9,746 nt of DNA from CAYNEL01 sp964396225 (lineage in GTDB: Bacteria > Patescibacteriota > Minisyncoccia > Moranbacterales > UBA1568): contig CAYNEL010000033.1 in the NCBI GenBank assembly GCA_964396225.1, forward strand, positions 1 through 9,746, read 5' to 3'. Below, one piece after another: positions 1-6,078 of the stretch. The position numbers and the translations under genes are program-made. Numbering within the stretch: the first letter of the stretch is position 1; each line of letters begins with the position of its first letter. The notes beneath the pieces were generated by a model. The model did no database searches, was not told where the DNA came from, and saw only the letters and a program-made list of their open reading frames with translations.

Positions 1-246
1 CTCGACGAGCCGACCATCGGACTGCATTTCGAGGACGTGCGTCGGCTGCTCCTCGTCCTGGACGCATTGGTGGACAAGGGGAACACCGTGCTCGTGGTCG
101 AGCACAACACCGACGTCATCCGGCACGCGGACTGGGTGATCGACATGGGCCCCGAGGGTGGAGCCGAGGGAGGCCAGGTGGTTTTCCAGGGCGTGCCGTC
201 CAAGCTCAAAGCCTGCAAGAAGAGCGCTACCGCACCCTACCTCTAG
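1..246 (+). CDS. uvrA: UvrA, excinuclease ABC subunit A (C-terminal fragment)
   Basis: The reading frame is open from base 1 to a TAG stop at 244-246, giving the last 81 residues of a protein that begins outside the window. UvrA is the ATP-dependent damage-recognition subunit of nucleotide excision repair; it acts as a dimer with UvrB on DNA in the cytoplasm. The fragment opens with LDEPTIGLH, the Walker B and D-loop of the second ABC ATPase domain (most UvrA proteins have LDEPTTGLH, so one Thr is Ile here). It continues with FEDVRRLL, then TVLVVEHN, which carries the switch histidine, and then ADWVIDMGPEGG, a segment highly typical of UvrA. The C-terminal tail is short, and the family's usual end is reached. 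No terminator is visible after the stop; the next gene starts 63 bases on. Confidence 0.96.
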   Translation, partial: LDEPTIGLHFEDVRRLLLVLDALVDKGNTVLVVEHNTDVIRHADWVIDMGPEGGAEGGQVVFQGVPSKLKACKKSATAPYL

Positions 247-299
247 TTTTTCAACCCATTGAGCCTTCGCGGCGGGTCACGCAGGGGAGGGGTCGCGAC

Positions 300-303
300 G
301 GAG
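300..303 (+). promoter_or_regulatory. Shine-Dalgarno that fixes the nucleotidyltransferase start
   Basis: GGAG lies 6 bases before ATG 310. It decides for ATG 310 over the upstream in-frame TTG at 259, which has no purine-rich site before it. Confidence 0.6.
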
Positions 304-309
304 AACCGT

Positions 310-1245
310 ATGTTGTCCCGACACCTTCTCGCCACCCTCGCCTACGCCGACGTTTTCGATTATCCGTTGACCGCCATGCAGATCTGGCGGCATCTCACCC
401 CGTGGGAGGGGCAGGGGAGTCGTGAGGTTTTCCCGGTCTCTCTGGGTGCGGTCGTCACCGCTCTCGACGACCTAGTGGCCGAGAGGCGCCTTGAGGTCGA
501 AAATGGATTCTATGTCCTCCCCGGCCGCCGGTCCTTGGTCTCACTCCGTCTCGAGCGGATGCGGACCAGCCTGCCACGTATCCGGCGGGCCAGACGGCTG
601 GTGCGCTGGTTGCGGGGCGTACCCTTTGTGCGTATGGTGGCGTTGACCGGCAGTTTGGCCATGAAGCACGGCGATCAGGAGAGCGACTGGGACCTTCTCA
701 TTGTGCTCCGTCGCGGGCACATCTGGATGGGGCGTTTCCTGCTCGTGCTTTTTCTCGATCTTGTCGGCAAGCGCCGCCACGGCGTCCATGTCCGGGATCG
801 GGCCTGCCTCAACCACTGGCTGACTGACGGGACGCTGGCCATCGGGTTGCGCGACCTCTTTGCCGCCCACGAGTATACCCAGGCCGTCCCGCTCTATGGG
901 GAGACGGTCTATCGGCGTTTCCTCGAAGCTAATCGGTGGATCGCCGGTTTCCGGCCGCACTTCGAGAGCGAGCCGCTCACACCCCTGTGGTGTCTGCCGG
1001 AAAGCCTTCTTATGACTTTCATCCGTGACGCGGGGGAGGTTGTGTTCGGCGACCGCCTGCTCGAGCGTTTGGTCGGTCGCCTACAGCGGGCCAAGATCCA
1101 GCGCAACCCCAAATCTGCCTGGCCGGGAAGCTACATTGTGGCGGACGACGGGGCCCTCGTGTTCCTGCCCCGACCGAGAGGGCCGAGCACTTTCGAACGC
1201 TACAAATCCCGTCTTCAGACCCTGCTGCCGGCTCCGGCTGAATAG
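310..1245 (+). CDS. Nucleotidyltransferase-fold protein with N-terminal helical/winged-helix region
   Basis: This is a 311-residue protein. ATG 310 was chosen because GGAG at 300-303 lies 6 bases before it. An in-frame TTG at 259 would add 17 low-complexity Arg/Gly-rich residues and has no ribosome site. The core signature is GSLAMKHGDQESDWDLLIV at about residues 114-132: the GS motif plus Asp126 and Asp128, the metal-binding DxD of Pol-beta-type nucleotidyltransferases. Residues 1-70 (LLATLAYADVFDYPLT...) look like a winged-helix region, and residues 140-152 are strongly hydrophobic. Later segments (RDRACLNHWL near 162-171, AANRW-like EANRWI near 206-211) resemble a nucleotidyltransferase family I recall from Patescibacteria. 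The substrate is unknown; family members may modify RNA, protein or a small molecule. The gene sits between uvrA and pilC with no evident link to either. The fold is fairly secure, the function is not. Confidence 0.72.
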   Translation: MLSRHLLATLAYADVFDYPLTAMQIWRHLTPWEGQGSREVFPVSLGAVVTALDDLVAERRLEVENGFYVLPGRRSLVSLRLERMRTSLPRIRRARRLVRWLRGVPFVRMVALTGSLAMKHGDQESDWDLLIVLRRGHIWMGRFLLVLFLDLVGKRRHGVHVRDRACLNHWLTDGTLAIGLRDLFAAHEYTQAVPLYGETVYRRFLEANRWIAGFRPHFESEPLTPLWCLPESLLMTFIRDAGEVVFGDRLLERLVGRLQRAKIQRNPKSAWPGSYIVADDGALVFLPRPRGPSTFERYKSRLQTLLPAPAE

Positions 1246-1247
1246 GG

Positions 1248-1253
1248 TATACT
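1248..1253 (+). promoter_or_regulatory. Candidate -10 box (TATACT) for pilC
   Basis: GGTATACTGGAG begins two bases after the TAG stop of the nucleotidyltransferase gene. TATACT matches the sigma-70 -10 consensus at 5 of 6 positions. No convincing -35 is found 16-18 bases upstream, where the sequence is still coding. A start near 1260 would give a leader of about 44 bases containing the strong pilC ribosome site. The same GGTATAMT core recurs before pilM and before the SIMPL gene, which supports it. Confidence 0.5.
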
Positions 1254-1295
1254 GGAGAAGCGGACGCCCGACCCAGAGCGTCCCAATACAAAAAC

Positions 1296-1300
1296 GGAGG
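1296..1300 (+). promoter_or_regulatory. Strong Shine-Dalgarno that fixes the pilC start
   Basis: GGAGG ends 3 bases before ATG 1304. The open frame runs upstream to 1025, but those 93 codons lie over the nucleotidyltransferase gene and read as shadow sequence. This site together with the canonical PilC N-terminus places the true start at 1304. Confidence 0.75.
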
Positions 1301-1303
1301 GCT

Positions 1304-2527
1304 ATGCCGAGATTTCTCTACACGGCTCGCCAGAGCGCCACGGGCGAGACCCGAGGCGGTGAGGTAGTGGCTAAAGACGAAACGACGCTCGCTCGCGACC
1401 TGCGGCGCGAGGGTTTTTTGCTGACTTCCGTGAGGCTCATGGACGAGGAGAAAGGAAGCGCTTCAGGCAGTTTCTTGGATCGGTTGCGTTCCGTGCCGCT
1501 CAAGGAAAAGATGGTCTTCACCCGCAATTTGTCCGTGATGATCGGATCGGGTCTGACCGTCTCCCGGGCCATTACCAACCTGGCCGAACAGTCCAGCAAC
1601 AAGGCTTTCAAGAAGATTCTCCTCGATGTCCATCAGGAGATCCAGGCCGGCCGGACACTGTCGGCCGCTTTGGCCAAGTATCCCGGAATCTTCAGCGAGC
1701 TCTTCACCAACATGATCTATGTGGGCGAGGTGTCGGGCAATCTGGAAAAGGTGCTCGAGATCCTGGCCGTCCAGCTCGAGAAGGAGCACGACCTGCTCTC
1801 CAAAGTGCGCGGGGCGCTCATGTATCCGGCGGTGGTGCTGGTGGCCATGATCGGCATCGGTATCCTCATGCTCACCTACATTCTCCCCAAGATCACCGGT
1901 GTCTTCCAGGAAATGAACGTGGTTCTGCCGCCGACGACGATGTTCGTCATCGCGTTGTCCGACTTTATCCGGGGCCATGCCATCATCAGCGTCGGGATCG
2001 TCCTGGGAGCCGTGGCCCTGGTCCGTCTCTTCTACAAGACGGTGATGGGTCAGCGGATGTTCGGTTGGCTCTTCCTCCGTCTGCCGGCCATCGGCAACAT
2101 CATCATCAAGGTCAACTGCGCCCGTTTCGCCCGTATCTACAGCTCTCTTCTCAGGTCCGGCGTATCGGTCATCGAGTCCCTCCGGATCGTCGAGAAGACC
2201 CTCGGCAACATCTACTACAAGGACGCGCTCCGGGAAGCACAGAATGAGATCCAGAAAGGCGTCGAGCTGTCCAAGGTCATCCTCCGCCATCCTAGGGCCT
2301 TTCCTGTCCTGGTGCCGCAGATGCTCCAGGTGGGCGAGGAGACGGGCAAGACGGAGGTGGTGCTCGAGAAGCTGGCCGATTTCTACGAGGCTGAGGTGGA
2401 CCAGATCACCAAGAACCTCTCTTCCATCGTCGAGCCCATCCTCATGCTCATCATCGGCGGCGCCGTCGGCTTCTTCGCCATTGCCATGCTCCAGCCGATG
2501 TACAGCGTCCTTGAGAACATTAAGTAG
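1304..2527 (+). CDS. pilC: PilC, type IV pilus inner-membrane platform protein (GspF family)
   Basis: This 407-residue protein has the standard length for the PilC/GspF family. PilC is the polytopic platform that couples the cytoplasmic assembly and retraction ATPases to insertion or removal of pilins. The N-terminus MPRFLYTARQ and the following stretch to about residue 45 (TGE...GGEVVA...LRREGFLLTSV) are typical of the cytoplasmic lead-in. Two T2SSF domains follow. The first covers about residues 65-195, with FTRNLSVMIGSGLTV, the GEVSGNLEKVL motif at 141-151 and a membrane helix at about 174-193. The second covers about 270-400, with FARIYSSLLRSGVSV, VGEETGKTEVVLEKLADFYE at 343-362 and a membrane helix at about 377-396. 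Another membrane segment lies near 222-243. It is the first gene of the pilus block, and the ATPase genes that usually accompany it are not in the window. Confidence 0.96.
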   Translation: MPRFLYTARQSATGETRGGEVVAKDETTLARDLRREGFLLTSVRLMDEEKGSASGSFLDRLRSVPLKEKMVFTRNLSVMIGSGLTVSRAITNLAEQSSNKAFKKILLDVHQEIQAGRTLSAALAKYPGIFSELFTNMIYVGEVSGNLEKVLEILAVQLEKEHDLLSKVRGALMYPAVVLVAMIGIGILMLTYILPKITGVFQEMNVVLPPTTMFVIALSDFIRGHAIISVGIVLGAVALVRLFYKTVMGQRMFGWLFLRLPAIGNIIIKVNCARFARIYSSLLRSGVSVIESLRIVEKTLGNIYYKDALREAQNEIQKGVELSKVILRHPRAFPVLVPQMLQVGEETGKTEVVLEKLADFYEAEVDQITKNLSSIVEPILMLIIGGAVGFFAIAMLQPMYSVLENIK

Positions 2528-2529
2528 GT

Positions 2530-2556
2530 CCTGCGGCCGATCGGCGGCTCCGCAGG
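2530..2556 (+). other. Stem-loop in the pilC-minor pilin gap
   Basis: A perfect 7-bp GC-rich stem, CCTGCGG at 2530-2536 with CCGCAGG at 2550-2556, encloses a 13-base loop that itself contains the palindrome CCGATCGG. It starts two bases after the pilC stop and ends 12 bases before the next start codon. No T run follows (CCGTTTGC), so it is a poor terminator. It could be an RNA-processing or stability element within the operon, or chance. Confidence 0.35.
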
Positions 2557-2568
2557 CCGTTTGCAATC

Positions 2569-3954
2569 ATGTCCAGGCACTTGTCACATTTTCAGGGAAG
2601 ACCGCGAGGCTTCACGCTCATCGAAGCGGGGGCCACCTTGTTCATCTTCGGCCTTATTTCGGTGACCTTCATTTCCGTCTTCAGCGCCGGGACCAGCCTT
2701 ATCATCGAGTCCAAGAACCGGGTATCGGCCGCAGCCCTGGCCAACCAACGGCTTGAGGTGGTGCGCAACCTGGCATACGACGATGTCGGGACGACCTCCG
2801 GCATCCCGTCCGGCACTCTCGAGGAGACCGAGACGGTCGACATCAACAACCGCCGTTTCACCGTCCATACCTTCGTCCAATACGTGGATGACATCTTCGA
2901 CGGCAGGGCCAGCGGCACCACGCCGCTCGACACCGTGCCCAACGATTACAAGCGCGTCCAGGTGGAAGTGACCTGGGGAAGCGCCGGGCCGAACCAGAGT
3001 GTCATCCTCTCTTCATTGTTCGTCCCCGATGGCATCGAGCAGAGCGCCGGCGGAGGCGTTCTCTCCATTAATGTTTTGGACAGTACCGGTAACGGCATTC
3101 CCCAAGCGTCAGTGCATATCTTCAACAACGATGTCTCACCGGCGGTGGACGTGACCGCCGAAACGGACAATACGGGCAACCTCATGCTCCCGGGCGCCCC
3201 GGCTGCTTCGCAGACCTACGAGATCACGGCTTCGAAGAATGGTTACTATACCGTCTCGACCTACCCGCCTCCGCCGGGTTCCTCCTTCAACCCACTTGAG
3301 TCCCATGCCTCGGTGGTGGAAGCGACGTTGAACCAAGTATCCTTGGTGACCGAAGAAACGACCGACCTCACTCTGCGGGCCGAGGACGGTTTCGGCGCCG
3401 ACGTGGCGGGGGTGGCGTTCCATATCGAAGGTGGAAAACAGATCGGCTCGACCACCGGCACTCCGGCCATGTCCGTCTACGATCTGGATGAGGATTTCAC
3501 CGGCGACGCCAATGGTGAGAAGAGTTATCCCGACCGGATAGCGGGATCGTATACCATCACCCTGCTCGACACGGGGGACTATGTCTTCATGGGGATGAGC
3601 ACCGACGGCTCCATCAAGGACGTCGCCACCGTCGCGGGCGGGGGAGCGCAGACCGTGGATATCCGTCTCGCACCCAAGAACATGGCCGCCCTCCTGGTGA
3701 CGGTGACCGACACCGCTACCGGGGATCCCCTCGAAGGGGCGAGCGTGCACGTGACGGAAGCGGTGAACAGCTATGACGTGACGCTCACCACCAACCAGTA
3801 CGGCCAGGCCTATTTCCCGACCGCCTCTCCCGAACTGCCCGCCGGTGATTACGACATCGAGGTGAGCGCTTCCGGTTACACGAGCGAAACCGATACCGAA
3901 TCAGTAACCGCCGGCACTCTCTCCGAGGTCTCCTTCTCGTTGGCCACCCCCTGA
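2569..3954 (+). CDS. Large prepilin-like minor pilin with carboxypeptidase-regulatory/CnaB-like beta-sandwich repeats
   Basis: This 461-residue protein has a class III-type prepilin N-terminus: a 14-residue leader ending in RPRG, then FTLIEAGATLF with Glu at +5 of the predicted mature protein and a hydrophobic helix to about residue 40. The peptidase PilD would cut after Gly14 and methylate Phe15. Residues 50-155 resemble a PilV-like pilin head (ALANQRLEVVRNLAYDDVG...). After a glycine-rich joint (SAGGGVLS, 159-166) come about 300 residues that read as three beta-sandwich units. Unit 1 spans about 164-235 (LSINVLDSTGNGIPQASVHIF...). Unit 2 spans about 264-368 and is more divergent. Unit 3 spans about 373-461 (LLVTVTDTATGDPLEGASVHV... 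to LPAGDYDIEVSASGYT). The G-x-P-x-x-A-x-V and AGDYxIxVSAxGY patterns are those of carboxypeptidase-regulatory/transthyretin-like domains, common in surface adhesins. It probably sits at or near the pilus tip. No Shine-Dalgarno precedes the start. Confidence 0.82.
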   Translation: MSRHLSHFQGRPRGFTLIEAGATLFIFGLISVTFISVFSAGTSLIIESKNRVSAAALANQRLEVVRNLAYDDVGTTSGIPSGTLEETETVDINNRRFTVHTFVQYVDDIFDGRASGTTPLDTVPNDYKRVQVEVTWGSAGPNQSVILSSLFVPDGIEQSAGGGVLSINVLDSTGNGIPQASVHIFNNDVSPAVDVTAETDNTGNLMLPGAPAASQTYEITASKNGYYTVSTYPPPPGSSFNPLESHASVVEATLNQVSLVTEETTDLTLRAEDGFGADVAGVAFHIEGGKQIGSTTGTPAMSVYDLDEDFTGDANGEKSYPDRIAGSYTITLLDTGDYVFMGMSTDGSIKDVATVAGGGAQTVDIRLAPKNMAALLVTVTDTATGDPLEGASVHVTEAVNSYDVTLTTNQYGQAYFPTASPELPAGDYDIEVSASGYTSETDTESVTAGTLSEVSFSLATP

Positions 3955-3965
3955 TTTCTGTCTTT

Positions 3966-4580
3966 ATGCACGGCACGCGCCTCGGCATGACCCTGATCGA
4001 AGCCCTCCTCGCCATCTTCATCGCCACGCTCGCGATGGAAGGTTTCACACTGCTGTTTCTCCGGAGCTGGCAGCAGAACGCCTTCATCATCGAGACCGGT
4101 GTCACAGCCGCCGCCAACAGCCGGGCGGTGGACCGCATCGTGGTGGATCTCCGGCGCGCCTCGCAGGCGGCCAACGGCGATTATCCCATCGAGTCGGCCG
4201 ATGACAACGACCTCGTCTTCTATGCGGACACGGACAGCAATGGGACCATCGAGCGGGTGCACTACTATTATCAGAACGGCCAGATTCTCAAGGGCGTCCG
4301 CGAACCGACCACCGGCACGCCCCCGACCTACGCCTCCGGTGACGCCACCACCACGGTCGTGGCCAAGGCCATCGTCAATACTGCCGCCGACCCGGTGTTC
4401 GAATACTACAATCAGGATTATCCTGGAGACACGACCAACAATCCCCTGGCCACCCCTGCCGCCATCGGCAGCATCCGCCTCGTGAAAGTCCGCCTCTATA
4501 TGAACATCGATCCCCTTCAGGCACCCGATTACATCAACGTCCAGTCGTTCGCCGAACTCAGGAACTTGAACGACTATTAG
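3966..4580 (+). CDS. PilW/PulJ-like minor prepilin
   Basis: This 204-residue protein has a short 7-residue leader (MHGTRLG) followed by MTLIEALLAIFIATLAMEG. That is a canonical prepilin cleavage site with Glu at +5 and a hydrophobic helix of about 25 residues. The head has the features of PilW/PulJ-type minor pilins: a helical spine (SRAVDRIVVDLRRASQA, about residues 53-69), then strands with DNDLVFYADTDSNGTIERVHYYYQNGQILK, and a C-terminus with SIRLVKVRLYMNID. Minor pilins of this class help form the tip complex that primes pilus assembly. It lies 11 bases after the previous stop and 10 before the next start, so it is clearly within the same operon. No Shine-Dalgarno is seen; a pyrimidine-rich run (TTTCTGTCTTT) directly precedes the ATG. 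Confidence 0.82.
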   Translation: MHGTRLGMTLIEALLAIFIATLAMEGFTLLFLRSWQQNAFIIETGVTAAANSRAVDRIVVDLRRASQAANGDYPIESADDNDLVFYADTDSNGTIERVHYYYQNGQILKGVREPTTGTPPTYASGDATTTVVAKAIVNTAADPVFEYYNQDYPGDTTNNPLATPAAIGSIRLVKVRLYMNIDPLQAPDYINVQSFAELRNLNDY

Positions 4581-4590
4581 CCCTCTTTCT

Positions 4591-6012
4591 ATGCATCATC
4601 CGTCCGTTTCGCCCAGAGGATCGGCCTTGGTCTACGGTCTCATCATCATGACGGCCGTCTCCATCATCCTGACCGGTATCATCGGCTTCATCGCCAGCAA
4701 CACCAAATACGGCATCCGCGTGGTCAACCGTTACCAGGCTTTCGAGGTGGCCGAGGCTGGTGTGTATTTCTACCGCTGGTATCTCGCCCACTCGGTCGAG
4801 GGTAAGACCGCCGAGCAGATCCAGGACTTCTGGGAAAGCACCAGTCCGTACCCCTACGGCGTGGACACCGACTACGAGGCAGAATACAGCGATCCGTCAC
4901 TCGGACCCATCGGCCGGTACCGTATTACGGTCGATCCGCCAGCTCCCGGCTCCACCTCCGCCACGGTCACTTCGGTCGGCTGGACGTACAAGGATCCGGA
5001 CCAGACCCGCACCATCCGGGTGCGTTTCCGCCGGCCAGCCTGGAGCGAATACATGATGCTCACCCACAACGCTTTCCGGTTGTCGGCCCAGACGCTTATC
5101 TACGGCAAGATTCATTCCAATACCGGCATGCGGTATGACGGTGTCGTCCACAACACAGCCACGGCCTCCACCACCACTTACTACGATACCGACACTGGTC
5201 AGAACAAACCCGGTGTTTGGACCTCGTGGCCGAGCGAGTACAACAGCGACCAGGCGGCCGATGTCTTCCAGGCAGGCAAGGAGTATCCGGTCTCCAGCCT
5301 CGATTTCGCGGGTATCCTGGGCGACCTGTCCCTCATGAAGTCCGAGGCCCAGGACGGCAACGGTCGGTATTTCGACAATACGGGTGAGGGCCGCCAGATC
5401 ATCCTCAAGAACAACGGCACCTACGACATGTGTATCGTCCACTCGTACAATCCCAATTTCGACATCATCCGCTACCGGCGGACCAACGGGACGAGCGGAC
5501 AATGTTCCACCTGTACCGGCCAGTGCGCCCCGGTGAATTACTCGATTGTCAACGGCGGTGTTGTCTTTGTCGAAGACAACGTCTGGCTGGAGGGGCAGAT
5601 CGATGGCAACCAGCTGACGGTGGCGGCCGCCAACCTCATCGGCGGTTCGTCTCCGAGCGTTTACCTCCATCACGATATCCGTTATACCAACTACGACGGG
5701 ACCGACATCCTCGGGATTGTGGCCCAGAAAGACATCGAACTGGCCAAGCAGAGCGATGACAATCTCATCCTGGACGGAGCGTATCTGGCCCAAACCGGAC
5801 GCTTCGGCCGTAACTATTACGCTGGCCATATACGCGATTCCATCACCATCAACGGCGCCATCGCCTCCTTCGACCGTGTCAACTTTGGCTATACCGATGG
5901 CACGGGGTACGTCAACCGCATCTTCATCTACGACAACAATCTCCACTTTTTCGCACCGCCCTTCTTCCCGACCGGTACCCAGTACCGCATGGATCTGTGG
6001 GAGGAGTTATAA
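4591..6012 (+). CDS. PilX-like pilus assembly protein with a large beta-rich, cysteine-containing passenger
   Basis: This 473-residue protein starts with a PilX-type N-terminus: leader MHHPSVSPRG, then SALVYGLIIMTAVSIILTGIIGF, a single hydrophobic helix without the +5 Glu. After it comes the conserved AFEVAEAGVYFYRWYLAHS (about residues 50-68), matching the AxxxAEAG region of PilX and related proteins. The remainder is a long extracytoplasmic domain. GKIHSNTGMRYDGVV (172-186) and GGVVFVEDNVWLEGQIDG through ILGIVAQKDIEL (322-384) resemble the repetitive beta-strand part of DUF4900/PilX-like surface proteins. The end, PPFFPTGTQYRMDLWEEL, resembles the PPxFPT...W-E ending I recall for these proteins. 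Four cysteines (C281, C305, C308, C312) are clustered. It follows the PilW-like gene by 10 bases and is probably part of the tip complex. No Shine-Dalgarno; CCCTCTTTCT precedes ATG. Confidence 0.72.
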   Translation: MHHPSVSPRGSALVYGLIIMTAVSIILTGIIGFIASNTKYGIRVVNRYQAFEVAEAGVYFYRWYLAHSVEGKTAEQIQDFWESTSPYPYGVDTDYEAEYSDPSLGPIGRYRITVDPPAPGSTSATVTSVGWTYKDPDQTRTIRVRFRRPAWSEYMMLTHNAFRLSAQTLIYGKIHSNTGMRYDGVVHNTATASTTTYYDTDTGQNKPGVWTSWPSEYNSDQAADVFQAGKEYPVSSLDFAGILGDLSLMKSEAQDGNGRYFDNTGEGRQIILKNNGTYDMCIVHSYNPNFDIIRYRRTNGTSGQCSTCTGQCAPVNYSIVNGGVVFVEDNVWLEGQIDGNQLTVAAANLIGGSSPSVYLHHDIRYTNYDGTDILGIVAQKDIELAKQSDDNLILDGAYLAQTGRFGRNYYAGHIRDSITINGAIASFDRVNFGYTDGTGYVNRIFIYDNNLHFFAPPFFPTGTQYRMDLWEEL

Positions 6013-6014
6013 GG

Positions 6015-6020
6015 TATAAT
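6015..6020 (+). promoter_or_regulatory. Candidate -10 box (TATAAT) for pilMNO
   Basis: AAGGTATAATTGAAG holds a perfect TATAAT two bases after the stop of the PilX-like gene. No good -35 is found 16-18 bases upstream. Transcription would start near 6027, giving a leader of about 52 bases that contains a hairpin. It would let pilMNO be expressed apart from the minor pilins. The same GGTATAMT core occurs at 1246 and 8953. Confidence 0.62.
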
Positions 6021-6032
6021 TGAAGACAGCGA

Positions 6033-6051
6033 CGGACATCCAGGATGTCCG
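6033..6051 (+). other. Leader stem-loop before pilM
   Basis: A perfect 8-bp inverted repeat, CGGACATC at 6033-6040 and GATGTCCG at 6044-6051, has a 3-base loop (CAG). It lies in the predicted 5' leader of pilM, starting about 6 bases after the inferred transcription start and ending 27 bases before ATG. No T run follows, so it is not an intrinsic terminator. It could stabilise the 5' end of the mRNA or be an operator; the function is unknown. Confidence 0.5.
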
Positions 6052-6078
6052 CGCTGGTGCGTCCAGACAAACACACAC

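Noticed and set aside
259..309. TTG start for the nucleotidyltransferase gene
   Set aside because: It would add Arg/Gly-rich residues with no match to the family and has no ribosome site; ATG 310 has GGAG 6 bases upstream.
1025..1303. Upstream extension of the pilC frame by 93 codons
   Set aside because: It overlaps the nucleotidyltransferase gene and has a shadow-like composition. GGAGG before ATG 1304 and the canonical PilC N-terminus fix the start there.
1463..2566. Long minus-strand ORF (367 codons) opposite pilC
   Set aside because: The + strand protein is a full-length, motif-complete PilC. The antisense translation is rich in Asp, His, Glu and Gly with no recognisable domain, as expected from GC-rich codon use on the other strand.
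4897..5946. Long minus-strand ORF (349 codons) opposite the PilX-like gene
   Set aside because: The composition (Val, Asp, Gly, Ala runs) is a mirror of the sense codon bias. There is no ribosome site or domain, and the sense gene is well supported by its prepilin-type N-terminus and operon position.
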